Assembly: GCA_026192395.1 (NCBI GenBank)
Contig: WACF01000001.1
Location: 2,106,309 to 2,170,308, forward strand
Length of the DNA: 64,000 nucleotides
Source of the DNA: Proteobacteria bacterium 005FR1
Lineage (GTDB): Bacteria; Pseudomonadota; Gammaproteobacteria; Pseudomonadales; Cellvibrionaceae
Direction of reading: 5' to 3'
In this document: positions 63,275-64,000 of the stretch, piece by piece
Layout of the letters: the number at the start of each line of letters is the position of its first letter
Position numbering within the stretch: position 1 is the first letter of the stretch
Translations under genes and position numbers: made by a program
Notes under the pieces: generated by a model
What the model was told of the DNA's origin: nothing
The model's input: only the letters and a program-made list of their open reading frames with translations
Database searches by the model: none

Positions 63275-63589
63275 GTGAAACCCCCGAAGTCGAAAGCGCA
63301 GGAGCGACTTGAGATTGAACGTCAGATCGAAGAGTTCCTCCGTGAAGGGGGAGCGGTGCAGTCCGTGGAGCGCGGGATCAGTGGTCGGGAGCTGGGTTCG
63401 AAATTGCCACCCGTCAGTTTTCAACAACCGAGGATGACGCGAACGCCGCTGGTCGAAGAAATCAAGGCCATCGAGGCGCGCCGCAAGCCGTCCACCACTC
63501 TCAAGCGCCCCTCTTCCAGACAGCCGAAACGCGTACTGATAACGGACGATTTTGGCGAGCCCTTGCGATGGAGCTGGCAGGAAAAATAA
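63275..63589 (+). CDS. small hypothetical protein with SutA-like helix
   Basis: About 104 residues from GTG 63275; TTG 63224 or 63242 would lengthen it, and no ATG is available, so the start is uncertain. The charged segment RLEIERQIEEFLREGGAVQSVERGISG resembles the core of Pseudomonas SutA-like and other small gammaproteobacterial proteins with a FLxxGG pattern. The C-terminal half is basic and probably unstructured, ending RVLITDDFGEPLRWSWQEK. Function unknown. Confidence 0.55.
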   Translation: MKPPKSKAQERLEIERQIEEFLREGGAVQSVERGISGRELGSKLPPVSFQQPRMTRTPLVEEIKAIEARRKPSTTLKRPSSRQPKRVLITDDFGEPLRWSWQEK

Positions 63590-63594
63590 GACTG

Positions 63595-63900
63595 TCAGCC
63601 GCGCTGCCGCTGAGCCTTGTACTGCGATACCGCCTCCTCGAAAACGGGCGAGATCGCGGGAGCCTTCCAGCCGGAGGGGTAGGCTTTGTTCATCACCTCC
63701 AGAAACATCTGCTTGTCCTCTTCCGACTTGCTCAGCAGATAAGTGAGAAAGGTATAGAGCTTGTCGGTGGATTCCTCTAACAGCGCCTGCAAATCCGCCT
63801 TGCTCAGCTTGCCTTCGCTGACGAAGTCATCGAGCACTGTTTTGCGGATGCAGTTCGCTGACATGAGCAGAGCCATGTGCTGTATGACGCGCGGGTCCAT
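63595..63900 (-). CDS. small helical hypothetical protein
   Basis: 101 residues, predicted largely helical and soluble: MDPRVIQHMALLMSANCIRKTVLDDFVSEGKLSKADLQALLEESTDKLYTFLTYLLSKSEEDKQMFLEVM, then NKAYPSGWKAPAISPVFEEAV. ATG 63900 has GGAGGAAGCC upstream, an excellent ribosome-binding site, which makes it a likely real gene. It converges with the neighbouring hypothetical gene. I do not recognise the family. Confidence 0.72.
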   Translation of the reverse strand: MDPRVIQHMALLMSANCIRKTVLDDFVSEGKLSKADLQALLEESTDKLYTFLTYLLSKSEEDKQMFLEVMNKAYPSGWKAPAISPVFEEAVSQYKAQRQRG

Positions 63901-64000
63901 AGGCTTCCTCCGGATTATTGTTGATTTTCTGCCGCAGCCGGCCCACCAAGACACAGCTCGACACGAGGGTCTCGTCAGGGGAAGGAGCCCCGCGCGCGAT

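Overview
The window is a chromosomal segment from a GC-rich gammaproteobacterium, most like the Pseudomonadales/Cellvibrionales group. The evidence is gene order. miaB-phoH-ybeY-corC-lnt, tsaD/rpsU-yqeY-dnaG, sfsA/dksA-gluQ-cbrX-cbrA-cbrB-crcZ-pcnB-folK-panB and rimP-nusA-infB-rbfA-truB-rpsO-pnp all follow Pseudomonas-like layouts. An ectoine-catabolism gene set suggests a marine or saline habitat. No prophage, integrase, transposase, CRISPR array or restriction system was seen, so this is mostly core genome with small accessory inserts.

Layout. 1-5.2 kb (+): 3' end of miaB, then phoH-like ybeZ, ybeY, corC and lnt. 5.2-7.8 kb (-): tsaD, folB, a divergent folK and a TauE/SafE permease. 8-12 kb (+): rpsU, yqeY, dnaG and ppa, with two seven-copy heptamer arrays before dnaG and no rpoD after it. 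12-20.5 kb (-): a TonB-dependent receptor, an unrecognised protein, cysE, a marR-emrA-emrB efflux operon and an M15 peptidase. 20.6-22.4 kb (+): a candidate structured small RNA, a TfoX C-terminal-domain gene, and overlapping cyclic-nucleotide-binding and Rieske genes. 22.4-24.8 kb: sfsA, dksA, gluQ.

24.9-33.6 kb (+): the carbon-catabolite control locus. A small membrane ORF overlaps cbrA; cbrB follows; then comes an RNA gene with a sigma-54 promoter, several A-rich CA motifs and a strong terminator, which I read as CrcZ. pcnB, a canonical folK, a deoxynucleoside kinase and panB complete the block. 33.7-39.4 kb (+): a YihY/BrkB protein, DUF3617, a GCS2-type ligase next to an AstE/AspA-type deacylase, DUF2314 and a GFA protein. 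39.4-42.8 kb: a MocR regulator divergent from phzF-lysE, and a rhodanese. 43-48.3 kb (+): M20 deacetylase, transaminase, ectoine hydrolase and semialdehyde dehydrogenase, together a route from ectoine to aspartate. 48.4-52.9 kb: hemolysin III, a CDP-alcohol phosphotransferase, a DnaQ/GIY-YIG fusion and a ThDP enzyme.

52.9-53.2 kb holds two 110-bp palindromic elements in opposite orientation. Their cores are nearly identical, while their arms have diverged but stay self-complementary. 53.3-63 kb (-): the translation/transcription operon behind initiator tRNA-Met, whose 3' half is duplicated just downstream. Two small hypothetical genes end the window.

The most rewarding items for follow-up are the CrcZ-like RNA with its CbrB-type half-sites, the covarying 110-bp palindromes, the structured RNA before the tfoX-like gene, the M20-type ectoine cluster, and the initiator tRNA with a U1/U72 mismatch and a 3'-half copy. 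All calls come from reading sequence by eye; no database search was run.
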